A stretch of DNA of 64,000 nt. Origin: Macrostomum hystrix. Lineage: Eukaryota; Platyhelminthes; Macrostomidae. The notes under the pieces were generated by a model, which made no database searches, was not told the DNA's origin, and saw nothing but the letters and a program-made list of their open reading frames with translations. This document shows, piece after piece, positions 24,332-35,019 of the stretch (positions within the stretch are counted from its first letter, which is position 1; the number at the start of each line of letters is the position of its first letter). Made by a program: the position numbers and the translations under genes. Location: NCBI GenBank assembly GCA_950097015.1, contig CATNEN010000031.1, positions 1,116,001 to 1,180,000 on the forward strand, read 5' to 3'.

Positions 24332-25579
24332 ATGGAGGAGACTCTCATGCGGCTGAGCAGCTCCAGCACCGCCTCGGTGGTCTGGAACCTGCTGGCTGCC
24401 ATCACGGTGGCCATCATGCTGTTCTGCCTGGCCGGCCTGCGCTGCTGCCTGCTGCGCCGCTACCGACTCGGCAGCCTCCTCATCCTTCGCTGGATCTGCC
24501 TAGGGAACCTCTGCTTTGTGCTGCACCGGGTTGCGTTCCTCCTGTTGAATGCCGTCCTGCCGGCGCCAGTGTCCACCGCACCGCGGGGCAGTAAGCTGTT
24601 AATCACTTGGACCTGCAAGTTGTACATGGCGCTGGAGTCGCTGCTAATGCTGGTGCAGACCTGGCTGCTAGTTTTGTTGGCATTAGAGAGAGCAACGATG
24701 AAGCTGCACCCGTACATAGGCCTGCGCTACTTCAGCCGCCTTCGCCTGCGGGTCGGCGTAGCCATAGCCGGCATTCTAGCGTTCTCCTTGCACATAAACT
24801 ACATCTACATGTTCGCACCGGTGGCTCGTATTGGTTTCGGCGATCCGGTTACTCACGCATCCGTCGAGGCAAACACATCGTCGGAGGCGCTAATTTTGAC
24901 AACTCTGACGCCGGACATTGATGTAGAACAGCATGGTCACAGAAACGTTAGCGACCAGCCCATCGGATATCCGCTCATCTGCTCCGTCGACAACGGCTTT
25001 GAAGCCTTCTACAGCTTTGCCTGGCTGGCAGAGATCCTCCTCGGCGTCTATCTCCCGGTTCTAATCGTTAACGTCTGCGTGCTCCTCCTGGGCCTGCACT
25101 GTGCTGCCCATGGCTTCACTCGGCTCACCAACCATCAGGCAGTCCGGCTGCTGCCACCAGGCGCCGCTGGTAATCCACGGTCCATCGCCTGCCTAGTGCG
25201 CTTCAACAACACCATCGACGTTCTGTTCCTGGTACTCAGCCTCTGCTGCTTCCTGCCGCTGGAGTCCATCGGCATCTACAAAGCGTTCAATCTACACGCG
25301 TACGACGCTTCGCAGCCGCAGCTGCTGTACGAACTGCTGCACAACATGCTCCTGCCGGGCAAAAACCTCCTGGATGCCTTGGCCATCGGACCCGCCGTGA
25401 TCTACATGCTGCTGGTCGCCCGGCTGAGCTGCCCCGCCAGCCCGATGCCAGCAAGGACGAAGCGGGGCGACTGCAGCAGCGGCCGCGGGGACGACAGCGC
25501 CGGCATTGGCAGCTGCAGCAGATTCACCCGGGACCCAATCGAGCTGGAAGAGCTCAGTCCAAGCAGTCACGCGGTCTAA
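24332..25579 (+). CDS. Orphan rhodopsin-like G-protein-coupled receptor, single exon
   Basis: Putative plasma-membrane receptor; ligand unknown. The frame is open from 24242, but the ATG at 24332 (gccATGGag, MEETLMRLSSSS) has the better context and gives 415 aa. Seven hydrophobic segments follow in order: VVWNLLAAITVAIMLFC; LLILRWICLGNLCFVL; LESLLMLVQTWLLVLLAL; VGVAIAGILAFSLHI; ILLGVYLPVLIVNVCVLLLG; VLFLVLSLCCFLPLE; and LLDALAIGPAVIYMLL. Cys before TM3 (WTCK) and Cys in loop 2 (LICSVD) could form the usual disulfide. Two sequons (NTSS, NVSD) lie in extracellular loop 2. TM3 ends LALERAT instead of DRY, and TM7 has GPAVIY instead of NPxxY. The tail is Ser/Gly-rich. It is divergent from receptors I know and may belong to a lineage-specific expansion. 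It has no introns. Confidence 0.8.
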   Translation: MEETLMRLSSSSTASVVWNLLAAITVAIMLFCLAGLRCCLLRRYRLGSLLILRWICLGNLCFVLHRVAFLLLNAVLPAPVSTAPRGSKLLITWTCKLYMALESLLMLVQTWLLVLLALERATMKLHPYIGLRYFSRLRLRVGVAIAGILAFSLHINYIYMFAPVARIGFGDPVTHASVEANTSSEALILTTLTPDIDVEQHGHRNVSDQPIGYPLICSVDNGFEAFYSFAWLAEILLGVYLPVLIVNVCVLLLGLHCAAHGFTRLTNHQAVRLLPPGAAGNPRSIACLVRFNNTIDVLFLVLSLCCFLPLESIGIYKAFNLHAYDASQPQLLYELLHNMLLPGKNLLDALAIGPAVIYMLLVARLSCPASPMPARTKRGDCSSGRGDDSAGIGSCSRFTRDPIELEELSPSSHAV

Positions 25580-27590
25580 CTCTGATTTCTAAACGTTATT
25601 TTTATTAACACCTGCAACATAAAGTTACGTTCCAATCAGCTTACCTGCTTTCTGTCTCGTGTTCGCACCGTGGTATTGTATCAGCGGTCTCGCTTGAGTC
25701 TCTAATTGCAGTCGCTTGTGAACTACTTGTTCATGTTCCACTTCACTGTTGTTGAGCACTGCCCGTCAGTCTGGCTTTCCTTCAGCTCTTTGCAACTTCG
25801 CTTCTGTCCCTTTACAGACAATGTGAATTTCATGGCTTTGTTATAGTATTGGCTTCTTGCTTTGAGACTGTTTTGAGTGGCACTCGCTAATCAGCTCAAG
25901 CTTGACAATAGTTCGCGACAGGCTTAGAAATCTGATTGGCTGATAACGCGTTGATTTCTGTCGCTCTGGAAGCCGGCCGGTTACCAATGTCCATTTCGTG
26001 GCGAAGTGTTTACAGAGGCATTGGCAAACACCAGTGGCATGTATTTTGGGTCTAGTCTTCGTTTGCTTAGTCCTCATATGCGAGTATTATACCAATTTTT
26101 GCAAGAAGACCAGTGCACTGTAAAATCATCGTATAACTATTTACTACCAGTTGAAAATCGCGTTTAGTTGAAACAGCTCCAAATACAATAATATGTTACC
26201 TTTCTATAGCACAGAGAATGTTTTAAACATCTTATCCTCTGGCTTGTGCAATGGCCTGGAATCAATAAAGAAGTGGATAGTTTCAAATTACGATTTAGAC
26301 AGATGGATCGATGATTATAGACTAATCTACTCGTACATGAGCATAAATAGGTGAACTTTATAACTCATAGCGTATCATCTGTGGCCTTCAATTATCACCT
26401 GAGCTGCTAGCCATCAGTTGAGCATATAGAAAATGAATAATTCAATGATGCAGTAAATGGAAGCGATCAGAGCTTGTGAAGTCGTCATCAGGCGTCCATG
26501 GTCAATTTTCGATCAAACAGTGTCAAATGGAAAGCTTTTCCGAATACGGTGGATGCTAATTTTAGATCAATGCATGAGGTTTTTTCCTTCTGAATATTTG
26601 CGAGTATATACTTATCTTCGGCAAGCCTGGATGGCCAGGCTTTGTGACACTTGAAGCTTGAAAAGATTTCAGCATGAAAATTGCGAAGGAAAGCTTAAAC
26701 TCCAAGTTTCACGGAATCATGTGATCAATAAAAGAGAGCTGGGGAGCGAGGCGTTCTTCCTAGCTGAAGATTAACCGCTAGCAGTCTATGACCAAGGAGG
26801 CGTGTCCCAGTTGCGATGAGGGTGATCAGATGCGTGATCCACCTGTGTAGGTGAGAATAGCGGGTTCGCGGAGCTCTCAATATAAGCTTTGTGACAGACC
26901 CACCCAATGGCATGCAGCTCTATTGCAAAAATATCATCGGCAGGGAATTTTAGCCCCACTTCAGGGACAGAAGCTAAATAAGGACATGGTTGGGATGGAT
27001 GCCAATCAATGATAGGAGATGAACAGGCCTCACAAAGCCTTTCCAAATTCCTCAATAGGCCCTCGAGGCAGTTCCGATTCACTGGCGCCTTGTGAACAGG
27101 TATAATTGCGCGGAACAATTAGCAGGTAAAATACACACCTGCAGACAATTGCATGAAACTCCAGCTAGCTGTCAGCTTCTCATCTGCGAGCCTCAAGGAT
27201 TGGGGGGTTTGGGGTGCTAATCAAGTGCTACCTGTAGTTTCTCTGAGCGTCAGTGAGACGCAAGTTGTGCTTTTATAGATTCAGCTGCATGCAGCGGATG
27301 CTATACATATGAATTCAAGTGACAAGTGTCAGCTGGGATACAGAGCTCGGTACAATGTGTTGAAAATTATTGCTGCGTATAGCCCTCCAGCTAGAACCGC
27401 AGCCGGCGCAGGACATTGAACGGGCTCCTCTCGTACAGGGCTTCCGTTTAAAAGCGATCAACTGATCGACTGCTCGGAAGGCCGTACTGTTTATTAAGTA
27501 CAAGGCCCTCCAAATTAGTTTCATAAGGGGTAGAATCAGAAAGCATAGACTGAGGTGCAATCGATAGACAGTGTTATTATCTGTTCTGCT
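25580..27590. other. Intergenic region downstream of the GPCR
   Basis: No confident gene. An open frame on the minus strand at 26786-27118 has balanced composition (LRNLERLCEACSSPII ... LHAIGWVCHKAYIE) but no recognised family. A weak exon-like segment follows a pyrimidine-AG at about 27389-27460 (+). Neither is supported well enough to annotate. Confidence 0.4.
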
Positions 27591-27596
27591 TCTAGT

Positions 27597-27713
27597 TTCG
27601 TGCGCCCATCTACGCGGACGAGAATGAGAAAATCCTCAGCTCGACTGACTCGCCATCACACAGACATGCAATTTTTCGGGCAAACGTTCACCACCGTGCC
27701 GCCGTCTGATGTG
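27597..27713 (+). CDS. Possible terminal exon of an unknown gene
   Basis: A strong acceptor (ctgttctgcttctag) precedes an open stretch reading FRAPIYADENEKILSS and on to a TGA. An AATAAA lies about 60 bp after the stop, near 27774. No upstream partner exon was found and the peptide is not recognised. This could be a real last exon or chance. Confidence 0.2.
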
Positions 27714-27809
27714 ACAGCGCTTTGTCTTTTTTACTAAAAATTTTCTACGCTTGAAATTTGAACCGATCGAATTGCAATAAATCATGTCTAAAGATAATCT
27801 GATCGATTG

Positions 27810-28010
27810 CTAGAATACCTCTAAACGCAACTGATCTGAGCGATCAGCTTTCTCCAGAACCTTGCTTTGAATTCGACGCATTTTGAGGACGCTAATTTTG
27901 GTCGAGTTCTCCATGACAGTGTCGATCGATCCGAAGCTGCAAATCTTCTCTGGCCTCCAATTCGAGATGCTAAACTTGAGGCTGCTGCAGCCAGCGAACA
28001 CCAGCTTCAT
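27810..28010 (-). CDS. Possible first exon of an unknown minus-strand gene
   Basis: ATG at 28010 (MKLVFAGCSSLKFSISNW) opens a charged, coding-like stretch. It ends QLRLE at a plausible donor, GTATTC. A separate minus-strand open segment at 28258-28530 contains DPDFTLWANSVFIRDF and is also coding-like. Neither matches a known family, and no joining path was established. Confidence 0.25.
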   Translation of the reverse strand: MKLVFAGCSSLKFSISNWRPEKICSFGSIDTVMENSTKISVLKMRRIQSKVLEKADRSDQLRLEVF

Positions 28011-28611
28011 CTCGCGGTTGCTAGGGGCGCAAAGTTCAGGGACCGCGCTGTGTGGGGGTGGTTGCTAGGGTGTTCAACCTTGCAGTGACACTTTCCAAAG
28101 AAATCCAAATATCCGGCCAGGTGCTATGGTGGATCTTGACACCAATGCAAATTTGCTCACAAGAAGCGCTGAGCAATTAGTTTGGTTTATTTAATTTTGC
28201 TAATCATAATAATTCTCTTTTATGGTTTACCGGTGTGTGTCTGTGTGCGTGCTCAAGTCATGATACCTTTATGAGCACAGTTTTAAGTGGATTCAAATAT
28301 CCACAATCTTCTTTTTTTCTGTATCTGCCTGCGAAACGATGCGTTCTGTTCGCCCGAAAATCCCTTATGAAAACAGAATTTGCCCAAAGTGTAAAGTCGG
28401 GGTCAAAAATGAAGTACATATTTTCTTTTCCGGTACAACTGGGATCCTTATAAGGCGGCAAGGGGAAATTTCGTTGAGGACATCTTAGTTCCACCCCTGG
28501 GCAGTGCTTAGCGTCTCCCTTCCAAATCAAGGACGTGGCAGATACTGTACACGGAGGTTCGCTTGAAATCTATAGCATTCGAGAAATGTCGCCCACTGGT
28601 TCACCTCTTTG

Positions 28612-28805
28612 AAAATTGGAAAATAATTGGAAAATAATTGGAAAGTTATGGGAAAATAATTAGAAAATAATTGGAAAAAAATTGAAAAATTATTGGAAAA
28701 TAATTGGAAATAATTGGAAAATAAATTGGAAAATAATTGGAAAATTATTGGAAAATGATTGGAAAATAATTGGAATATTTTTGGAAAATAATTGGAAAAT
28801 AATCG
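28612..28805. repeat. AT-rich short tandem repeat
   Basis: Imperfect aattggaaaata-type units of about 11-12 bp with slippage. They generate Asn/Phe-rich spurious frames. Confidence 0.88.
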
Positions 28806-28809
28806 AGGT

Positions 28810-29600
28810 TTCTTTTTTCTCGCGTACCTTGGATTCTCCATTTTATGTATCGATAGCTGAAAATGATGACACTTTTTGGGCAGCGAACTTTACAAGCCTG
28901 TTTGAGTACATTAGATTGAGCTATAGACAGGTGTTTAGATTTCTAAATGTCTGCCCGCTGCTGTCTAATATTGTAGGCGAATGGCTTCTTCCTGTGGTTT
29001 AGAAGGAGGAAGACGGAACTACTAAATGTGTTTCCTGAATGCTGAATAACCTGAAAATGAGTAATAATTTCAGGAAAGAATCCCAAAGTAAACAATGTGA
29101 AGCATCTGAGATTTTGAGATTCATAATTTGTGTCAAATATCAATTTTTCTCTCAAAATGCAAATTTCCCAGAATTTTTTTTGTTCTCAAACAAACAAGCA
29201 GTCCCGAAATCGAATATAGGTCGGGAGAATGCATTAATTATGATTCCAATTCTCTCTCGCATGTGTTCATCGATGAGACAGCTGACAGCCATGCTCACTT
29301 ATTGCTCAAGGTTATACGATGCGCAGATGAGTAGGAGACTGAGGACGGGAAAGGGACAGATGGATAAGGACAAAAGTACGGTAGGACTCGAACAGCTGAC
29401 TATTCGTTCAAATACATTTGTCGCATAGTAGAAGTTATAAATTATCAACCGCAAATTAAGATTCACGTTTACCCGCCAAAGGACGATCATTAGAATGTTA
29501 GGACGATGTCACTGCTCCGAACATCAGAATTTCATTAGGTTATATACTCCTAATTCATCACAAATGCCACTAAGTGTAATGTCTTTTTATTGCACTCTGG
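28810..29600. other. Intergenic stretch
   Basis: No confident gene. A B-box-like GTTCGAGTCCTACC on the minus strand near 29380 may be a SINE relic. Confidence 0.4.
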
Positions 29601-29624
29601 TGTCAGAAAAAGCACTACTGCTAC

Positions 29625-30655
29625 GATTCTAGTGACTGTTTGTGATCTGATTCTAGTGACTGTTTGTGATCTGATTCTAGTGACTGTTTGTGATCTGATT
29701 CTAGTGACTGTTTGTGATCTGATTCTAGTGACTGTTTGTGATCTGATTCTAGTGACTGTCTGTGATTTGATTCTAGTGACTGTTTGTGATCTGATTCTAG
29801 TGACTGTTTGTGATCTGATTCTAGTGACTGTTTGTGATCTGATTCTAGTGACTGTTTGTGATCTGATTCTAGTGACTGTTTGTGATTTGATTCTAGTGAC
29901 TGTTTGTGATCTGATTCTAGTGACTGTTTGTGATTTGATTCTAGTGACTGTTTGTGATTTGATTCTAGTGACTGTTTGTGATTTGATTCTAGTGACTGCA
30001 TCTGTGATTTGATTCTAGTGACTGCATCTGTGATTTGATTCTAGTGACTGTCTGTGGTTGATTCTAGTGACTGTTTGTGATTTGATTCTAGTGACTGCAT
30101 CTGTGATTTGATTCTAGTGACTGTCTGTGATTTGATTCTAGTGACTGCATCTGTGATTTGATTCTAGTGACTGTTTGTGATTTGATTCTAGTGACTGTTT
30201 GTGATCTGATTCTAGTGACTGTCTGTGATTTGATTCTAGTGACTGTCTGTGATTTGATTCTAGTGACTGTCTGTGATTTGATTCTAGTGACTGTCTGTGG
30301 TTGATTCTAGTGACTGTCTGTGATTTGATTCTAGTGACTGTCTGTGATTTGATTCTAGTGACTGTCTGTGATTTGATTCTAGTGACTGTCTGTGATTTGA
30401 TTCTAGTGACTGTCTGTGATTTGATTCTAGTGACTGTCTGTGATTTGATTCTAGTGACTGTTTGTGATTTGATTCTAGTGACTGTTTGTGAGTTGATTCT
30501 AGTGACTGCATCTGTGATTTGATTCTAGTGACTGTTTGTGATTTGATTCTAGTGACTGTCTGTGATTTGATTCTAGTGACTGTTTGTGATTTGATTCTAG
30601 TGACTGTCTGTGATTTGATTCTAGTGACTGTTTGTGAGTTGATTCTAGTGACTGT
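29625..30655. repeat. 24-bp minisatellite
   Basis: About 43 units of 24 bp containing gattctagtgactgtttgtg. Variants are gatct/gattt and tttg/tctg, and some units have gactgcatctg or a lost base, which resets the phase. The unit length being a multiple of three explains the long repetitive open frames on both strands. Confidence 0.95.
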
Positions 30656-30669
30656 TTGACTGCTTTCCA

Positions 30670-31345
30670 ATTTTCCAATACGAGTATTAAAGTCAGATTG
30701 ATTCAGTGAAAAAAACTGTTTAAATTTTGTTTCCTAATTCGAGTTTAAATTGCACTAGCAACTTCGGCAGATCTAGCTACCGCAAACAATAATTATAACC
30801 GCCCAGCCTCTATACCTCTGCTTAACTAATTACCAATGTTCAAAGCAGAGATTGTCTTTCACGTCGCCAATTTCTTTAACGTGTCAAATAATTATCTAAT
30901 CCAAATGCAAATGTGACTGTTGCAATTATTATAATTTGACCCAATTCCTTATTAAATATTTTTCTGCTTTTGAAAGAAAAAAAAGTAAAGTACTTCCTAC
31001 CGACAATTACTGCTTTGTATAAAAAGCAAAAATTCAAGTTTTCTGCTTTTGAGACTTCTCAAGAGAAATCAAAATAACAATTAATTGAATGGAAGTCTTA
31101 AAAAAAACTCGACTAAAATGATTAAAGCATATGCTTTTAATTTATTTAATTTATTGCAAGGAGCAGCCTTTCAGCGGTTGTTGCTGTGCATTTTTTATCC
31201 CCAGCTTGGCCCGGCCTATTGGCTATTAATTATTTGTATTTATTATTTAACTGGCCAAAGCCAGTCGTTTAACGGACTAGGCCGATTAAACGTATCCTGC
31301 GGTCAAACAATACATTAAACAACTTAACGTTGCTTTAGGATTAAA
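30670..31345. other. AT-rich intergenic stretch
   Basis: No gene recognised. Confidence 0.45.
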
Positions 31346-31349
31346 TGCT

Positions 31350-31406
31350 ATAACACCCCCTGAAATCGTTGTCTATGGCCAAAGAAACGAAATCAGGGGG
31401 TGTTAT
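31350..31406. repeat. 57-bp near-perfect palindrome
   Basis: ATAACACCCCCTGA at the left end is exactly inverted at the right end (TCAGGGGGTGTTAT). Pairing continues, with a few mismatches, to a central GGCC. It may be a minimal MITE made of two transposon ends head to head; no clear target duplication beyond a possible TA. Confidence 0.8.
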
Positions 31407-31584
31407 TCTATACTTATATCCTCAATTATTAATTTACGAGTATCTCGTCTAGACAAATAGTTAAAATTCCTGCTTTCTACAATTTTTAGAGAGTTTAATT
31501 GCGAATGAATAAAACAAATATTCCAGCAGGACACAAAGATTGTATGAAAGTTGTGATATTGTCAACTTACTAAACTGACATACA

Positions 31585-32145
31585 ATCTAGCTGTTGGATA
31601 CAGATTGCCTAGCTGTTGGATACAGATTGCCTAGCTGTTGGATACAGATTGCCTAGCTGTTGGATACAGATTGCCTAGCTGTGGGATGCAGATTGCCTAG
31701 CTGTTAGATACAGATTGCCTAGCTGTTGGATACATATTGCCTAGCTGTTGGATACAGATTGCCTAGCTGTTGGATGCAGATTGCCTAGCTGTTGGATGCA
31801 GATTGCCTGGCTGTTGGTTACATATTGCCTAGCTGTGGGATGCAGATTGCCTAGCTGTTGGATACAGATTGCCTGGCTGTTGGTTACAGATTGCCTAGCT
31901 GTTGGATACAGATTGCCTAGCTGCTAGATACAGATTGCCTAGCTGTTGGATACAGATTGCCTAGCTGTTGGATACAGATTGCCTAGCTGTTGGATACAGA
32001 TTGCCTAGCTGCTAGATACAGATTACCTAGCTGCTAGATACAGATTGCCTAGCTGTTGGATACAGATTGCCTAGCTGTTGGATACAGATTGCCTAGCTGC
32101 TAGATACAGATTGCCTAGCTGCTAGATACAGATTGCCTTGCTGTT
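31585..32145. repeat. 22-bp minisatellite
   Basis: About 25 units of 22 bp with the core ctagctgttggatacagatt. Variants tggctgttggttac and tagctgctagatac are interspersed. Confidence 0.94.
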
Positions 32146-32159
32146 CAACTACAGTTGGA

Positions 32160-33120
32160 TTAAACGTCGATTGGCAAAGTTGACAAACACGATTCATAAA
32201 ATTACTGAGGAGAGAGAAGCAAGAAAAATAGAAAGACAGAAATAATTCGCGTGTATTTATATCGACCGCTACGAGGTCCACATGAGAGCGGGTTAGAGAG
32301 GGGGTGTGGGGAGTGGTGGTCGGTGTTGCAGCCAGTGTGTACACAGCTGCATGTACACAGAGTGCAGGCGTACAAAAAGCTACATATTAGAAAGACCAAA
32401 CTGGCACAGCAGGCCAGCAGAAGCCAGTTTTAGCTGAATAAAAAGACGTAAAAAATTTGCCTAAATAATATAGCGAACAGCTCTAATAGAAGTGGCGGAC
32501 TTGAAAAGCGCATTGATATTTTTGCTCAAAAATAGACGATTTCGACAGCTCCAAGGGAATCTCCAAGCCAACAAGAATTCAACCAGAGCAGGTATGACAC
32601 AATTTCGAGACATATTTTTGTCATTTAATGGTATATCAGATTCGAAAATCTGAAATTCTTTTGTGACAATGACCGATGAAAAGGTGATGAGACTGGTCTT
32701 TTAGTGCATTTATGCTCCCATTGACTAATATTTTCTGTTTTACATTCTCTTACACAAAAGTCAGACCATACCAGAGGCAATTTTTTAGAAATTTTCAGAC
32801 AGCTGGGGTATTAAGCTTTCATTCTCTTTCTGAAACACAAGAACAACTCCCTAGAGAGTGGAAGAAAATATCTTAATCTGCGTCCCGAATGACGTCCGGC
32901 AATAAAATTTCTACTTCCATTTGATGCTGAATTCAGTTTGCTGAAAGGCCAAAATGTTTATTTGCTCAAATTTGCCCACATTATTCAGCAGCCAACGGGG
33001 AGGGGAGGGCTGCTATCGCCCGCCAGTACATTCGGGCTGTACGTTCAACTGTAAGAGTCCGCGCAAGCTGCACTCAGTGGCTATTTTTAGCTCACTCCAT
33101 TTCGCGCACTTTGCTATCAA
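32160..33120. other. Intergenic stretch
   Basis: No supported exon. A possible donor (agagcag|gtatga) near 32592 follows non-coding sequence and might belong to an untranslated exon. Confidence 0.35.
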
Positions 33121-33124
33121 TCAT

Positions 33125-33765
33125 TGCGAGGGAAAGGATGAGAGGAGTAATGGGAAGGATGGGAGAGGAAGGGGAAGATATTGAAGAGGAAGGAATAGAT
33201 ATTGAAGAGGAAGGGAAAGATGAGATAGGATTGGGAAAGATGAGATAGGATTGGGAAAGATGAGAAAGGAAGGAAGAATGGGGGAGGAAGGAGAAAGATG
33301 GGAGATGAAGGAAGAATGGGGGAGGAAGGAGAAAGATGGGAGAGGAAGGAAGAATGGGGAAGGAAGGAGAAAGATTGGAGATGAAGGAAGAATTGGGGAG
33401 GAAGGAGAAAGATTGGAGATGAAGGAAGAATGGGGGAGGAAGGAGAAAGATGGGAGAGGAAGGAAGAATGGGGAAGGAAGGAGAAAGATGGGAGAGGAAG
33501 GAAGAATGGGGAAGGAAGGAGAAAGATGGGAGAGGAAGGAAGAATGGTGGAGGAAGGGGAGGATGTGGCAAGAAGGGGAAGATGGGAGAGAAAGGACAGG
33601 GACGAGAGAGAAATTACAGGATGGGAGAGAAATTACAGGATGGGAGAGAAATTACAGGATGGGAGAGAAATTACAGGATGGGAGAGAAATTACAGGATGG
33701 GAGAGAAATTACAGGATGGGAGAGAAATTACAGGATGGGAGAGAAATGATTTGGCTCAACTTCAG
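33125..33765. repeat. Polypurine minisatellite
   Basis: Two parts. The first (33125-33590) is an almost pure purine strand with aggaagaatgggggaggaag and gagaaagatgggag units. The second (33605-33750) has eight units of 19 bp, gatgggagagaaattacag. Its frames encode only Glu/Lys/Gly-rich repeats and are not treated as genes. Confidence 0.93.
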
Positions 33766-33964
33766 TAGTAGGGCAAGGTCACAAATGTTAATAGCCAGAA
33801 TAGCCTACTAGTCTTATCCAAGTAGTCTAAATCCCAGCTAACACCAGATATCAATCCGTGTGCAGGAGGTCGTATTCAGCGAGCGCACGCACTGTGAAGC
33901 GACACGTCTTGTTTGAGATTTGAGGCGAGCAGTTTGTAGCAGTTCTCAGCCTCACCAGCCAGCC

Positions 33965-34041
33965 ATGCAGTGGGAGTTGGTGTCAACAGTTAAGAACTAT
34001 GATCAAACGATACTGCTCAAACTCAAAGCCAAACGCTGCCA
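33965..34041 (+). CDS. Possible short first coding exon, unknown protein
   Basis: ATG in good context (ccagccATGCAG) opens MQWELVSTVKNYDQTILLKL and reaches a good donor (cgctgccag|gtaaga). It is followed by no recognisable partner exon before the acid phosphatase start 1 kb downstream. It could be an alternative leader of that gene or an independent or spurious exon. Confidence 0.25.
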
Positions 34042-34159
34042 GGTAAGAAAACTGTATAGTAGGAGATTACTAACTCAATTTATGGATATGATATTTATGT
34101 TATTCGAAGACTGCGCTACCTGCCATAAAACTATACTATTTTGTTTGATACAAGGATAG

Positions 34160-35015
34160 CCAATCAATGCGATTTCAAAGGGTAGGCGGGCGGTCACTCT
34201 GCTGCGCTTCATAAAAAAGCATTATAAACAAGCAGATGTCAATTCAAGCCACTCCCAAATGGCAAATGGTACACTGAGGGATTAGGGATCAACGGCAGTC
34301 CCAGATGCGTCATAAATGTGTATCACTGCCCAACAGCGACCATTGCATTGTATAATCAGCTGTCTCTGTGTGAGCTGGTGCTTTTTGAGCCTGTTGAGCA
34401 GCAAGGCGATATGGATCAAAGGATAAAAGGCAAGGCCATAGATTAGGGCAGCGAAGATGGTTAGACAGGTAGAGGATCCCTTGCCACGCGAACCCCCCCG
34501 GCCTCAATATATTTTAAATGATAAATATATTTGGTTGGACTAGAAAATGAGTGTGTGAAATCCTAGGGGGAAGAGGATTAACAGCGATCGATAAATAATG
34601 GGGAGAGATCGGTGTGTCGATGACTAGGCGAGAACGTACGCAAGTTAGCGCGATGGGGGCACGGAGAAAAATCGATAAAATACGGCACATTTCGGGGCAG
34701 GCAGACATGGGGCTAGAGAATGATTAGCTGTGATTCACTGTGCTTGGCTGGATTAGCTCATGATTGATGTGAGGTAGGAATCGACAAACTTCTAATACAA
34801 ATATTCAGGGAACTTCAAAGTTTCACTGTTGTGTGCCACTGACTAAATCAAATCTCTACTAGATTTACTTATGGCACATATGCAACATGCCTATATCAAG
34901 GACTACTAACAACTACAATGAGACTATTGTATTGAGGTTGTGTGGAATCAGCCATAGACACATAATTTAGCCAGCCTGCGTTGTTTAGTAGTCCTTGACT
35001 GGAGATAAAAGTCCC
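34160..35015. other. Upstream region of the acid phosphatase gene
   Basis: No coding signal; presumably contains the promoter. No TATA box was assigned. Confidence 0.4.
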
Positions 35016-35019
35016 TGGA

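Noticed and set aside
26786-27118. 110-aa minus-strand frame with balanced composition
   Set aside because: No recognisable domain or convincing splice sites; left as unproven.
27378-27480. Large-subunit rRNA fragment (gtacgagagga on the minus strand)
   Set aside because: Only an 11-base match; the neighbouring bases do not follow rRNA.
29590-30670. Open frames on both strands with ILVTVCDL or QSLESNHK repeats
   Set aside because: Artefacts of the 24-bp minisatellite.
33092-33811. Glu/Lys/Gly-rich and Pro/Ser/Phe-rich frames
   Set aside because: Polypurine minisatellite translation; no start context or family.
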